Shown here: piece after piece, positions 50,440 to 61,139 of the stretch
Layout: each line of letters starts with the position of its first letter
Numbering within the stretch: the stretch's first letter is position 1
From: Leptasterias polaris
Taxonomy: Eukaryota > Echinodermata > Asteroidea > Forcipulatida > Asteriidae
DNA: 64,000 bases
Reading direction: 5' to 3'
NCBI GenBank assembly: GCA_037783415.1
Contig: JAZGTN010000028.1
Span: 825,001 to 889,000, forward strand
Translations under genes and position numbers: made by a program
Notes under the pieces: generated by a model
Database searches by the model: none
Told to the model about the DNA's origin: nothing
The model's input: the letters and a program-made list of their open reading frames with translations, nothing else

Positions 50440-50870
50440 AAATAGATTTTTCCTAGAAAATACGTTTTTGTTCCCTCGAACACGCCTTCTTTCCCCCGAA
50501 ATACGATTTTGTTACCCAGAAATACGCGTTTGTTCCCTGAAAGATACGCATTCGTTTCCTCGAAATATGATTTTGTTCGCACAAAATATAATTTTGTTCG
50601 CTCAAAATATGCTTTCGTTCAATAAAAATGAATTTTTTCCACTGAAAGGAGATTTCTTTCCCTAAAAACAAGCTTTCGTTTCATCAAAATACGACTTTGA
50701 ATTAGTTGCCCGAAATATACTTTCATTCGTCCGAAATATGCTTTTGTTCCCTAAATATACGCTCCCGTTCCTTCGCAATGAGATTTTGTTCCCCAAAATT
50801 CCTCTTTCGTTCCCAAAAATTCCTCTTTCGTTCCCCAAAATTCCTCTTTCGTTCCGTTAAGATAGCTTTC
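50440..50870. repeat. Degenerate ~21-bp repeat array
   Basis: About 19 diverged units of the form TTCGTTCCCNGAAATATGCTT. The last three (CCTCTTTCGTTCCCCAAAATT) are nearly identical. Next to it, 50915-51045, is another degenerate array of GGGGCGAGTTTG/GGCGACTTTG units. Confidence 0.8.
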
Positions 50871-51577
50871 GAAGCCCTGAAGTCCAATCACACAAATTTG
50901 TTAAATTCCGTTGTGAGGGGCGACTATGAGAGGGGACGAGTTTGTTGTCAGGGGCGACTTTGCTTAGGGCCGAATTTGTAGTTGGTGACTTTGTCCATGT
51001 TCTTTTTTTAAATTGGCGACTTTGCTAGGGGGCGAGTTGACTGGTTTCCGTGTCCGTTGTTTATACACACTTAATACACACAATCACTGTAGAACACATC
51101 GGGTTAAATGATTGGAGCGTATCAGTTACTATTCACGGTAGGCATATTTATTTTTATGAGGCAAAACACACATCTTAAACAATTATTATAATAATGCAGT
51201 TTAAGATAAGTTTACTTTATTTCTTTAGTTACTAAACTAATGAAGGAGTTAACACCTAGAAAACACACTCACAGATGTCTCAAGCGCAAGCATTCAGTAC
51301 ATTTACAGTAACTAAAATTAGTACTACCCTCAGATAAAATGGACTCGTCTTCATGATCGTCGCTACAGCAACCGTAATGTACACTGTGTCCGAACATGAA
51401 TAAATGAATATGTACCGCCGGCGGGTTTCACAAGTCGTTAATGACGAAGAGTCAGCAGCCAGCAACTTCGCGCGAGAGCAGTGATCTCGCGAGAGCATTC
51501 TTTATTAGGCTACAACACCACACGCGACTCGACTCACCGCGACCATCATTAACGTATGGTGTTCTAAAGACGACAGA

Positions 51578-52179
51578 TATGCGTCGCGTCGTGCCGTCGC
51601 GTCGCCTATTCCGTCGTCCGTCGCGTCGTCCGTCGCGTCGTGCCGTCGCCCGTCGCGTCGTGCGTCGCGTCGTGCCGTCGCCCGTCGCGTCGCCTGTTTT
51701 TCAATTGATTTGCATGGTGACTTGGACATCCGTCGTCCGTCGCGTCGTGCCGTCGTCCGTCGCGTCGTGCCGTCGCGTCGTCCGTCGCGTCGTCCGTCGC
51801 GTCGTCCGTCGCGTCGCCCGTCGCGTCGTCCGTCGCGTCGTCCGTCGCGTCGTCGCGTCGTGCGTCGCGTCGTGCCGTCGCCCGTCGCGTCGCCTGTTTT
51901 TCAATTGATTTGCATGGTGACTTGGACATCCGTCGTCCGTCGCGTCGTGCCGTCGTCCGTCGCGTCGTGCCGTCGCGTCGTCCGTCGCGTCGTCCGTCGC
52001 GTCGTCCGTCGCGTCGCCCGTCGCGTCGTCCGTCGCGTCGTCCGTCGCGTCGTCCGTCGTCCGTCGCGTCGTGCCGTCGTCCGTCGCGTCGTGCCGTCGC
52101 GTCGCCCGTCGTCCGTCGCGTCGTGCCGTCGCGTCGCCCGTCGTCCGTCGCGTCGTGCCGTCGTCCGTCGCCTGTTTTT
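51578..52179 (+). repeat. CGTCG-type GC-rich minisatellite (copy A)
   Basis: Irregular array of CGTCCGTCGCGTCGTGC-like 9-17-bp units. It is broken twice by the same unique block (GCCTGTTTTTCAATTGATTT and GACTTGGACATC, near 51690 and 51892), so there is a higher-order repeat of about 200 bp. TGGTGGCGCT follows at 52230. Copy B lies at 59442 in the opposite orientation. Confidence 0.9.
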
Positions 52180-52467
52180 AAATTGATTTGGACCTTATTT
52201 TCGCCAAAACGTTCTTCACTTTTCTGTCAATTGGTGGCGCTCTTTGATTATTTCCGTCGAAGTGAGTCTGATGAGGTCGTCGAGATTCTAGATGGCAGAT
52301 GTGTATAGTTTGATCAATCCCTGCTTGCCGTGTCATCTCAACAATATCCTTTTAATTGTAAAAACATGTCAAGTATTAGTTTTTACTACCTCGGCCTCCC
52401 TACCATGCCTACTAGCCTGTAAAATAAAGCAATGTCAACAGCAGCATCGTAGGAAAAATACTACCTA

Positions 52468-53550
52468 AATTATTATTATTATTATTTTTATTTTTTTTTA
52501 TTTTGAGTGGAGCTCTTATAGACTCCGTTTATTCAACTCAAGTATATACATCTCCTATGGAACATTAAAGCAAGTACTGATAGATCAGTACACAAGTACA
52601 TATAGGTTACTAGAAACTAAAGGACAATGAACAAAGTTGATACAAACAAAGGCAAGATCAAAACATGAAAAAGCAACCTAGTACAAGTAAAAAGATTAAA
52701 ATTAAGGCCTACACAAAGGACAGTAACTGAGAGGTGACAAAATTCGATTTTGATCAGAACATAAACTTTGGACTCTCGTCTTCATTGAAAGTACACAGGA
52801 ATTTGTACAATTTGTTAAAATTACTTGTTTGGAGCCTATTCCTCTCCCTTAGTAGAAATGATCTGAGAGTTTCTTTGAATTGTAGGTCTTGATAATGTTT
52901 GTGTTTGTGATAACGTTGTCCTCATTGAAGACCAGATCACACCGGATTCTCCAAATAACATTGATCATCATGCCAACAATTATCATAGATACAAATGACA
53001 AATTCATACATAAAATTCTTATACAATCCCTCACCTGAGACAAAAGAAACGGCAGCCAGTTTGTTTCCTAATTAAAAATTCGACGTATAACCAGGGTTCA
53101 ACCACCTCATTACAGTATAGAAACAATGTTCGACAGTTTCAGTGTCGGATTTACAGAAGGACAGTCGACTGTATCTATGATTTTCATGCGTTTAAGTTTA
53201 TCTCGGGTTGGCAGAATCCTCAGCTGTGATAAAGTCTTAAAAGGGTGTCCTTGTCTTTGGCGTCCATAATAGCCCAGTCGAACTTATCAGTGAGGCCTAA
53301 AATCGAGGCCCACTTTTCCTGTGCTTTTGGAAAAACAAATTATTTGACCTTCAATGATTTGTACATTAATTTCGTGGTAATTTTAGAAAAAGGTACCAAA
53401 CCCTGATCCCCATGGTCAATTTGGAACTGAGCCACCTGCTTGGATGGTTATTAGCCCACAACGTTTTTCTTTGAAGAGGACAGGATTGATGTTTTGTTCG
53501 AAGACGTTTAGCTATGCGTCCAGCAGTGATATACGATTAATTTTACACTT
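52468..53550 (-). mobile_element. 3' half of a Tx1/L1-like LINE (split by an insertion)
   Basis: On the - strand this continues the frame that stops at 56606 across the inserted LINE. It contains KCKINRISLLDA, a cysteine/histidine motif FCKSDTETVEHCFY, and near the end IIVGMMINVIWRIRCDLVFN, typical of the region after the reverse transcriptase in Tx1/L1-like elements. Several stops and frameshifts are present. The 3' end is an A- and AAT-rich tail at about 52468-52503. The segment 53545-53550 (ACACTT) is one copy of the target duplication. Confidence 0.75.
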
Positions 53551-56500
53551 CAAGGTTCAAGGTTCAAGGTTCAAGGTTCAAGGTTCAAGGTTCAAGGTTC
53601 GTTTATTTCCACAGTATCAAAAAAGCAAAAGGCAATAATAAATACATCAAAAGTAATCATTACATAATGCAAAGTAAATGTTTTACAGCATAGGTTTGAA
53701 GAATATTACATGTAAACAAAAAAAGCATTATGTGACACTGCAGAGGGATCCATTTAAAAAGCAAAGCTTGTAGGCAATGGTCCCTATAGTGACATGCATA
53801 TGCATTGAGATTAAAAAATAATGTTAAGTGAACCGTGGAGGTCCGTGGTCGAGTCGAGCCACCAATAAACAAATATAATAGCAATGCACATGCATGTTAC
53901 AAAGAAAAATCAGCAAACACTATAATACAATCAAATAACGAGCACAAACAATGGACTAGGACTAACACAACAATCAAACACAACAATCTTGCCGGTCAGC
54001 AATATAGTATCGAACGAAATCATGAGTGATGCAAAAGCACTGACAGCGTATCCCTCGATGGATTTAACATAGTGTGGCTATGGATGATAGTACTACACCA
54101 TGGATCCCATGTAGGTGACCACCCGAGTCTGCACTGGGGTATGGTTCAAAATACAATGTGCATCTGTAAAAAACTCATCAACAATAAGATTTCAGTATAT
54201 GATCAGCTTTAAAGACACGTTTAAAAGTAAACAAGCTTTTGGAGGCTTTAAGTTTTTCATTAAGCATGTTCCAAAGCATAGGTCCCTCATGTTTAATAGT
54301 TTTAAGAGCGAGGGAAGTACGAGTGTAAGAAATGTGATAATTAGAAGCTTGGCGGGTGAAATGGGAATGTACATCTGAGTTTAAAGAAAAAATTGATTGA
54401 ATAGCAGAAGGTAAATTTTTACAAGTGAGTTGATACATGAGGGACCCAAGCTGAAGACAATAAATATCATTCACTTTAAAATTGCATATTTATGGAAAAG
54501 GGGATCTGTATGTGCGTTAAATTCAGCAAAATTAATGATACGAAGAGCTCGCTTCTGTAAGAGAAGAAGTCTATTAGGATTGGTAGCAGAACCTGATCCC
54601 CATGCAAGTATCCCGTAGTTAAGATAAGAACCGATCAATGTATTATAAAGAGATTGTAAAACCAGTTCAGGCATAAAATGCTTGATCCTATTGATCACAC
54701 CAATATTTCTAGCAATAATTTTACACTGTAATCAACATGACTATTCCATGATAGTCTACGGTCAACAAAAAGTCCTAGAAACTTGCAACAATCAGTTTCC
54801 AGTGATTTCAATGTCATTAATCTTTATAGGACTTGGAAGGTCTCTGACTGAATTACTGAACAACATGCAGTTAGTTTTAGTGATATTTAGGGATAGTTTA
54901 TTGACCGTAAACCAGGTGGCAACTAGTTTGAGCTCATTGTTAACAGTGTTTACAAGATAGTCAAGGTAAAGAATAAATTAGAGTCATCCGCAAATAATAT
55001 AAATGAAAGCACACTAGAAGAATTTGTGAAATCATTAATGTATATGGTGAATAACAAAGGCCCGAGGATTGATCCTTGAGGTACTCCCATAGTAAGGACA
55101 TCAGACTCAGATTTAATGCCATTGACGGAAACATATTGTGGCCTGTCTGAAAGATAACTCTTAAACCATTCTAGGGGAATTCCACGGATACCATAGTTGG
55201 GAAGTTAATGCAATAGTATTTGAGGGTCTATTGTATCAAAAGCCTTTGAAAGGTCAAGGAACACCCCCAAGTATGATTGGAGTCATCGATAGCATTAGTA
55301 ACTTTATCAATAAAATCAAGGAGTGCATGAATGTGGTTGAATGTTTGCTACGGAAACCAAACTGTTGATTTGTTAAAATTTCAAACTTATTCAGAAAATT
55401 AATGGTACGGGCATAGACACATTTTTCAAAGATCTTTGAAAAACATGAAAGAATAGAGATGGGCCTATAATTGGATATATTGTTACGATCACCCTTTTTG
55501 AAAACTGGTGGGACTTTAGCAATTTTTATTTCTGATGGAACAATGCCAGTCGTAAAAGAAGTATTGACAATATGAACAAGTGGTTTACTTATGGCAAAAA
55601 TTGACTTCTTGATAATGGAAATATTGATCAGGTCATGACCAGAACTTTTTTTATTTTGTAAATTTTTTACAATGTCCAAAATTTCATGTTCAAATACTGG
55701 AGTAAAAAAGAAGGAATTAAAATTAGGGTTGGGCATATAATCAGCAAAACTAAGGGGTGAATGAGTAGGTTGGATGTTTTTAGCAAGGTTGGGACCAATA
55801 TTGATAAAGTATTGATTAAAATGATTGGCGATTTGATTTGGGTTGTCAATTAAATTCCCATTAACAATGATGCTGTTAATACCATGAGAATGGGTATTTT
55901 TATTCAAAACAGAATTTATAACCTTCCAGGTATTACGGATGTTATTTCTTTCTTTTTCAAACTGAAGGGAATAGTACTTTTTTTTACAAAGACGTAGAAG
56001 GCTAGTCAAGGTGTTTTTATACTTGATATACTTGCATTTATGTGAGGTTGTAGGGTTGGACAAGTACTGACGATACAATTTATTCTTTTTCTTAATAGAT
56101 TTGAGGAGGGAATGTGTAATCCAAGGGGTAGTTGAAATATGATTAGATTTGGTATTGTTGTTTTGTCTAACTAAATGTGTATTTTGATCGTACAGAAAAA
56201 TAGAATTATCCAGAAAAGTATTATAAGCAGTATCAGGATTATTACAACTAAGGACATTGGTCCAGTCAAAAGAGTGTAAGTCGTCAATAAACTGTTCAAG
56301 GTTCACATTAGACACATTTCAAGAAAAAGGTAAATTGTGATTATGAGAAGAACTTGAGTTTGGAGACTGAACGAACATAAAAATTGGCGGATGATCTGAG
56401 ATATCAGAGATTAAAATACCAGATTTTGAGGAAGGAAGAATATTTGATAAAAAATTATCGATAAGTGTAGCAGAAGTATCAGTAATACGTGTGGGCATAT

Positions 56501-56599
56501 GGATTTGGGGGAGGAAAGAGTGAGATGTAAATAAGTCGATAAAGGACTGGGAGCTAGGATTGGTTGGAATTAATAAATTTATGTTGAAATCACCTGATC
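53551..56599 (-). mobile_element. L2/CR1-like LINE nested in another LINE
   Basis: About 3.05 kb, - strand. From 56590 it encodes the end of an APE endonuclease (GDFNINLL, then SDISDHPPIF), a stop near 56318, a 353-codon open frame 56315-55254 covering the linker and reverse transcriptase fingers (KKGDRNNISNYRPISIL, QQFGFRSKHST), a frameshift, then GVFLDLSKAFDT, GVPQGSILGPLLFTIY and FADDS at 54981-54994. The C-terminal region follows in two frames (54698-54471 and 54474-54178). The 3' end is a CAAGGTT repeat (53551-53600). It is 5'-truncated within the endonuclease. ACACTT flanks it on both sides. Confidence 0.88.
55254..56315 (-). pseudogene. Longest intact coding piece of the nested LINE
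   Basis: 353 codons, positions 56315 down to 55254, open from shortly after the APE domain into the reverse transcriptase palm. Residues about 60-170 are lysine-rich linker, about 225-300 contain the fingers motifs, and QQFGFRSKHST is near the end. The frame is lost just before the DLSKAFDT motif by a frameshift, and further damage follows, so the protein is not functional. Confidence 0.8.
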
Positions 56600-57677
56600 A
56601 CACTTGATCCTAGCCAATTCCTTAAAGGTAATTAGTCTGTTATTTTTAACAACATGTTGAAATTTGATGATGTTATTCTTTGTTAAAACAGGACTCGCTA
56701 AATCGTTATCCTTATTAATCGCAACCACTGAATTATGCCATTACTTCCAAAACTGAGGTGAATTCTGGTCTGAAAACACCCCCTGATTTTTCGTAGGCTG
56801 CAAAAAGGTCCATATAAAAGGGAGTGGTCTGCAGTGACTTTTTCTTGGTTTTACCAAACACATACCAACCAAGATTATGGCTTTCGCCGGGTTTCTCGAT
56901 CCAATAGTTAAAGAAGGATTTCCATTTACCATTACTTTTGATATAATACTCAACCACATCAGTTTTAGACTGCGTAACCTGACCCTGACGTCCAAAAGAC
57001 CATGTATCGAGGTCCGGTGATAGTGGCACGCTTGATTTTGTCCGGTTTACCTGACCAGTAAAAACTGAAAATAATGTTTTCTATTTTCTTTACACACTCT
57101 CTTTAGAAATAAAAACCGTGGCATCATCGGCATGCTGGATAAATTTAACACATTCAGTTCCACCATGGTTCCACCTGGACACTGAATACCATGCAACCCA
57201 TTATTGATTCTAATTAGAGTTCCTAAACCTTCTGCACAGACTGCATATAACAATGGAGACAGGGGACACCCTTGTCTGATACCTCTACTTATTTGGAAAG
57301 GTCTGCCAATGAAGTTATTTACAATGACGCAACTCTCAGGATTACTATATAAAAGCTTGATCCATTGAATGAATTTGGGGGGAATCCCCATTTTCTCAAG
57401 CATGGTAAACATATAATTCCAATTAATTCTATCGAAAACCTTCTCCTGATCGATGCTTAAAATAGCTGCTTCCTTATTGTTCCAATTATAATCTATGCTA
57501 TCACGCAAAAGTGTGAGGTTGTCGTGATTTTTTCTCCCCGGTACACCACATGTCTGTTCGTCACCTATTATGAAAGGCATGGCCCTTTTTAACCTATTTG
57601 TGAGAACTTTGGCCAACAGTTTGTAATCTACATTTAAAAGGCTAATCGGTCTCCAGTTCTTGAGATCAAATTTACCT
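56600..57677 (-). mobile_element. 5' half of the same Tx1/L1-like LINE
   Basis: On the - strand: FDLKNWRPISLLNVDYKLLA, then KVLTNRLKRAMPFIIGDEQT, SIDQEKVFDRINW, SRGIRQGCPLSPLLYAV, then after a frameshift near 57160 IQHADDATVF, where HADD replaces the usual YADD. Downstream YIKSNGKWKSFFNYWIEKPG and LGWYVFGKTKKKSLQTTPFY match the region following the thumb in Tx1-like elements. It is 5'-truncated at about 57677 and ends at the duplication ACACTT (56600-56605), where the nested LINE interrupts it. Confidence 0.85.
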
Positions 57678-57699
57678 AATTATTATCCACATGGTTGGT

Positions 57700-59390
57700 G
57701 GGCTTGCACAAAATTACTTTATTGATTATAAAGCGATGAAAAATTACTTTATTGATTATGAAGCTCGATGACAAAAAGCAAAACCATAACGCAATAAATC
57801 AAGTGAATTCTAAACCAAGACCAACAGTAACACTACTGAACTAACAGGATTTATAAAAACTACTAAAAACAACAAAACACATGTGCCAAGGAAGGTTACA
57901 AATTAAAATCAAAATGGCTCTAAAATCGAGTCCATAGCAGTAATGACTTGAAACAGGCAAAACTTAAAAACATGAAGAACCACCAGTACATAAAATCAAA
58001 GAAGTGATGGTGGGAGAACACACAGGCTGCTATCTGTAAACTATAATACATTTAATGGGTGACTTAATTACCACTACTTGAGAATTAAGGATTAAACAAG
58101 AGGGTTGTTTATTACAGACGATTCCTTGAAATGAACTTGGGTGCTACAAGAGATTAAGTTGGAATAAACAGTGGAAGGGAACATACTTGTCTCTCCGTGG
58201 TCCTTTCTCTATGAACACGGTTTTTCTGGACCTGTTACATAATAAGCCATCAAAAGGGAGAAACTTCCTCTAGCAGTAAACACAAGAAGTAAAATTACAT
58301 CAACAAACTCTCACACCAAATTTAAACCAAACAGATAATTATTGTTACATCCTTCCCTTTTTAAACTTTGAGTGGGAAGGGGGTAAACTTCTCTAACGAT
58401 GAGAAATGTTTCGGAAGAAAAAGGTGATAAAATTAACTAGTGTTCATTAATAAAGTAAATTTTCATGGCGAATATTCAAATAGAATTACTGGCTGGAAAT
58501 AGTAAGTTTGTTACTTTCGGTCATTTCCCATTGTTTAGTTTTTTTGTTTTTTTAAACAGAAGTTATGTGTGCATGCCTTTTTCACAGTAAATAATAATAT
58601 ATGCCATAATATGACAGAAGAGTTAATTTACCAGAGTACATGTAGTAGTGATTAAAGTGGTAATTGGCCCGTTTATCTTAAAATATGTAATATCAATAAT
58701 ATTTGTAATGACAACGGATTAATATATCGCCTTTCGCAAGCCTGAAAGTTCATAAGTAGCAACAATTATGCAAAAAGGAGGCAAAGAAAAAAATTCTTTG
58801 TTTAACACCAAATCATTAAAAAAAATACATGGTCATGAGTCCTTGGTGTTTCTAACATTAAAACAAAATACATGGTCATGAGTCCTTGGTGTTTCTAACT
58901 TGATGATAAATTTGTAAATGTTCATTTCAATACTGATTGGGCAATAAATTACGGAGTGACACAATGGTCGAGTATGATTTATCTGTCACTAGTCATGTCA
59001 ATATTTAGCAGGTTTATTAACTGATACCTTTCATTTGGCCTGAACGGCTTTTCCAAATTGACGGTTTCATCTTTGAATTGTTAACATGTGTGAGATTTTT
59101 AGAAGTGACAGAGTTATGGATCACACAATAGAGAGTAACGTTACACGAAGTGACACATTACAAGAAACAAATCACTTTGAGAAAACTTGAAAACGGTGTA
59201 TAACATTAATAATGTGCCATACATTTCCATCGGTAACTTGCTCTGATAGCTCCCTCGGAAGCTCGGAACATGGGGGTTATTTTCGATTCATCAATGACAC
59301 TTCAACCACACAACAACAACATCATACGTCTGTCATCATTTCACAAGTACATGGACAAGAGTGCCACTGAAAAAGTCATTAGTTTTTTAA
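57700..59390. other. Non-coding stretch with two short duplications
   Basis: A 30-bp duplication at 57711-57765 (AAATTACTTTATTGATTAT) and a 44-bp one at 58822-58902 (TACATGGTCATGAGTCCTTG). No gene seen. Confidence 0.6.
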
Positions 59391-59441
59391 CTGTACCATG
59401 ATGTACAGTCTCTTGCAGCGCCACCAGGAGGCACAAAAGGA

Positions 59442-59812
59442 CGAGCTACGCGACGGGCGACGCGACGGACGACGCGACGGGCGACGCGACGGACGACGCG
59501 ACGGGCGACGCGACGGCACGACGCGACGGACGACGGGCGACGCGACGGCACGACGCGACGGACGACGGACGACGCGACGGACGACGCGACGGGCGACGCG
59601 ACGGGCGACGCGACGGGCGACGCGACGGCACGACGCGACGGACGACGGCACGACGCGACGGACGACGGATGTCCAAGTCACCATGGAAATCAATTGAAAA
59701 ACAGGCGACGCGACGGGCGACGGCACGACGCGACGGGCGACGGCACGACGCGACGGGCGACGCGACGGACGACGGAACAGGCGACGCGACGGCACGACGC
59801 GACGCACATCTG
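59442..59812 (-). repeat. CGTCG-type GC-rich minisatellite (copy B, inverted)
   Basis: On the - strand this has the same units, the same internal block (GACTTGGACATC, AATTGATTT) and the same flanks as copy A: GGTGTTCTAAAGGCGACAGA before and TGGTGGCGCT after. The satellite is therefore an internal part of a larger dispersed element. Confidence 0.9.
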
Positions 59813-59831
59813 TCGCCTTTAGAACACCATA

Positions 59832-59872
59832 TTAACGACTTGTCAACAAGTCTAGTAGTGCACACGTAGCGT
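59832..59872. repeat. Hairpin end of the CGTCG element
   Basis: GACTTGTCAACAAGTC with flanking TAGTAGTGCAC. The same hairpin plus TGCACTA flank is at 49322-49355 and a related hairpin at 28022-28045, suggesting an element terminus. Confidence 0.5.
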
Positions 59873-60239
59873 AGCCGGAACTAGCCTTTTGTCAAGGCCA
59901 TCGTGGCTTGGACAGCTTTGTAAACAGCGGAGCGACTGGAACGGGAGACCACGCGCGCGAGCCGAGTGGCGAAGCCACGAGGGCCTTTTCCAACTTGTTT
60001 GCGGGTTTTTTAATGAATTATTCATGAAGTATGAAACGTGCGTTATGCGCCTCTGATTGGTTTGGACTTTTGCTACCGTTTCGGGTAGCAAAAATCTTCG
60101 CCACTCGCGTGCGTGGTCTCCCATTTCAGTCGCCTGGGATCGCGGCTCCAAGCCACGAAGGCCTTGACAAAAGGCTAAGGCGGACCGGACTGGGGTTTCT
60201 GGCATCTGTGTGATGTAGGTTCCAATGGTTGGGTTTTAT

Positions 60240-60772
60240 TTAAAGGCAGGGTATCTTCGGTCAGAGACCAGTATCTTCCCTTGGTATGTCCCAACGTGTG
60301 CATAAATTAGCAAACTTGTAAGAATTTGGGCTCAATAGATCGATCCATTAAGCCCCGCCTCCTTACGAGTTGACCAATCACAGCCGCGAAACCCGATCAC
60401 CATTAGTGCAAAGATCACCAAACGGCTCAAATGGTGATCAGATTTCGCGGTTGTGATTGGTCAATGAGAAATGGGCGTGGCTTAATGGATCGGTGTATTG
60501 GTCATCGAAATTGCAAGAAATTAATGAAAGAAAAAACCACCAATGCTGCATAGAATTGTGTGTTTTTCGATGCCTGAGACCTTTAAGGCTTCATGCCTGA
60601 AGCCTTTCTCAGATTCAAATTTTGGGGTGAAAAATTACCTCTTTCTCTAAAACGTAATTTGCCTCAAAGGTTGTCGTTTCTGACAATGTGTTAAAATTTC
60701 TCCAGTGCTCTGTTCTAAGTCAGTTTTTATGGTTAACTAACTTTTATAGTAATAACCAAAGGTACCTTTAAA
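60240..60772. mobile_element. Palindromic MITE interrupted by another element
   Basis: Starts TTTAAAGGCAGG and ends GGTACCTTTAAA. It carries the family's internal segments (GTCCCAACGTGTGCATAAA, GAAAGAAAAAACCACC, the central hairpin around 60574-60611 with GGCTTCATGCCTGAAGCC). Between GCTCAAT and GGTCATCG a second palindromic sequence, about 60337-60500, is inserted. Confidence 0.8.
60341..60492. mobile_element. Foldback element nested in the MITE
   Basis: Two arms of about 60 bp face each other: CGATCCATTAAGCC at 60341 and its complement ending 60492, both with GACCAATCACA/TGTGATTGGTC and GCGGTT-type segments. The spacer is about 25 bp. GAAATGGGCGTGGCTTAA in the right arm also occurs at 9419-9436, so it belongs to a dispersed family. 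Confidence 0.75.
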
Positions 60773-60825
60773 AACTTAAACCACACTATAAATAATTCAA
60801 GTATTTACATTACATTCATTTATCT

Positions 60826-61030
60826 ATAGTTATTTCTTTTCTCGGGCAGATAAAAAGTACAATAATGCACATTAGTAAAAACATTAAAAGATACAACAAG
60901 AGTAATTCAAATACCTGCGCGAGCCCGAAGGATTGCCTAAAAGAAATAAAGTTCCTGTCTAGAGGCTCCCCTCTCCAGCTGTTCTTATAGAGAACAACAA
61001 GAATTGAAATAAATATAAATATTTTAATAA
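60826..61030. repeat. Dispersed repeat, copy 2
   Basis: Same family as 33842-34090 and in the same orientation, about 80-85% identical by eye in the shared blocks. Confidence 0.8.
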
Positions 61031-61139
61031 AAATAACAATACAAAAGTACAAATTCACAATTATATACACACACAAGAGCATAAAACGGGATGATTATGA
61101 AGTAAAATATAGGGGGGAAAGAGTTATAAAGTAACAATA

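Noticed and set aside
51441..52308. Long open frames of Arg, Val, Pro and Ser in several frames on both strands over the CGTCG repeats (also 59379-59869).
   Set aside because: The repeat lacks stop codons in most frames; protein content is pure repeat and no start, splice or domain context exists.
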